Source: Chloroflexota bacterium (GTDB taxonomy: Bacteria > Chloroflexota > Chloroflexia > Chloroflexales > Roseiflexaceae). Taken from it: DNA of 49,820 bases. The notes under the pieces were generated by a model. The model saw only the letters and a list, made by a program, of their open reading frames with translations, did no database searches and was not told where the DNA came from. The DNA is taken from contig JACAEQ010000099.1 of the NCBI GenBank assembly GCA_013388755.1, forward strand, positions 1-49,820, written 5' to 3'. Made by a program: the position numbers and the translations under genes. Shown here in pieces: positions 49,607 to 49,820 of this stretch (its first letter is position 1; each line of letters starts with the position of its first letter).

Positions 49607-49676
49607 CTCATTGCACCCTCGGAGCAGAGCCATGGCCGCTGGGAGTGCCATCGTTCAGCATCATACGTAGCAGCCC

Positions 49677-49820
49677 TCACACCTCATCATTGCTCGCACC
49701 AACGGCCAGGCGCAGCAGGGCGTTGATCGTTGCTGCCGCGATGGTCGAGCCACCCTTGTGGCCCCTGATCACCAGCCACGGAACATCTGTGACCCGGGTG
49801 AGCGCCGCCTTGCTCTCGGC
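49677..49820 (-). CDS. cobH: Precorrin-8X methylmutase, C-terminal end (partial)
   Basis: The last 47 codons of a gene that continues beyond the window. The chain ESKAALTRVTDVPWLVIRGHKGG then STIAAATINALLRLA fits the C-terminus of CobH/CbiC, which moves the C11 methyl to C12 to give (cobalt-)hydrogenobyrinate. KAAL, DVPWLVIRGHKGGS and AAATINALL are the typical end blocks. The stop TGA at 49679-49677 lies about 70 nt before the cbiD start. Its position upstream of cbiD in the same direction matches cobalamin operon logic. Confidence 0.8.
   Translation of the reverse strand, partial: AESKAALTRVTDVPWLVIRGHKGGSTIAAATINALLRLAVGASNDEV

Overview
This is a gene-dense, GC-rich (roughly 60%) bacterial chromosome segment. 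Gene content and style point to the phylum Chloroflexota, perhaps a Roseiflexus- or Chloroflexus-like filamentous phototroph or relative. The pointers are a BTAD-type regulator, complex I genes running nuoF to nuoN, a multi-domain cobalamin fusion protein, and abundant small palindromic interspersed repeats. This placement is inferred from gene content, not from a marker gene. No tRNA, rRNA, CRISPR array, phage or intact transposase was recognised.

Layout. (1) 0.2-3.2 kb, minus strand: BTAD transcriptional regulator, flavin reductase-like protein, YceI-like protein. (2) 3.3-7.6 kb: an FHA-domain protein overlapping an EVE-domain protein (plus), a 513-residue unknown membrane protein (minus), a DUF3048 protein (plus). 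(3) 7.6-10.8 kb, minus: a four-gene osmoprotectant ABC importer (permease, binding lipoprotein, ATPase with CBS-like tail, permease). (4) 11.2-16.5 kb: secreted DUF4397 protein (plus), then prolyl oligopeptidase-family peptidase, DA1-like zinc protein and glycosyltransferase (all minus). (5) 16.8-28.9 kb, plus: nuoF, a tiny ORF, nuoG, H, I, J, K, [MITE-like element], nuoL, M, N. This encodes part of the electron-input arm and most of the membrane arm of respiratory complex I; nuoA-E are not in the window. (6) 29.0-35.5 kb: lipoprotein, FAD-dependent oxidoreductase, MFS transporter, M3 oligoendopeptidase. (7) 35.5-49.8 kb, minus: a cobalamin cluster, in transcription order cobH (partial), cbiD (split), cbiE, cbiT, cobI, a CobM-CbiG-CobJ-SirC fusion, cobA, cobB, cobT, cobS, cobU, cobD, cobQ. 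CbiD and CbiG indicate the early-cobalt (anaerobic-type) route. Many genes overlap by 4 nt, so tight translational coupling is likely.

Most notable. In the cobalamin cluster the cbiE/cbiT junction carries an 11-base C homopolymer (sense strand). Adding one C would fuse the two ORFs into one CobL-like bifunctional enzyme, with a canonical inter-domain sequence already present in the other frame. The neighbouring cbiD is also split by what looks like one missing G. These may be sequencing indels, real mutations, or slippage-controlled expression. Degenerate 7-bp tandem repeats sit exactly in two inter-domain linkers of cobalamin enzymes and once between genes elsewhere. A family of roughly 100-210 bp palindromic/MITE-like elements recurs in at least five intergenic places, including inside the nuo operon and directly against two stop codons and one start codon. 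I did not find a convincing wholly new defence or metabolic system.
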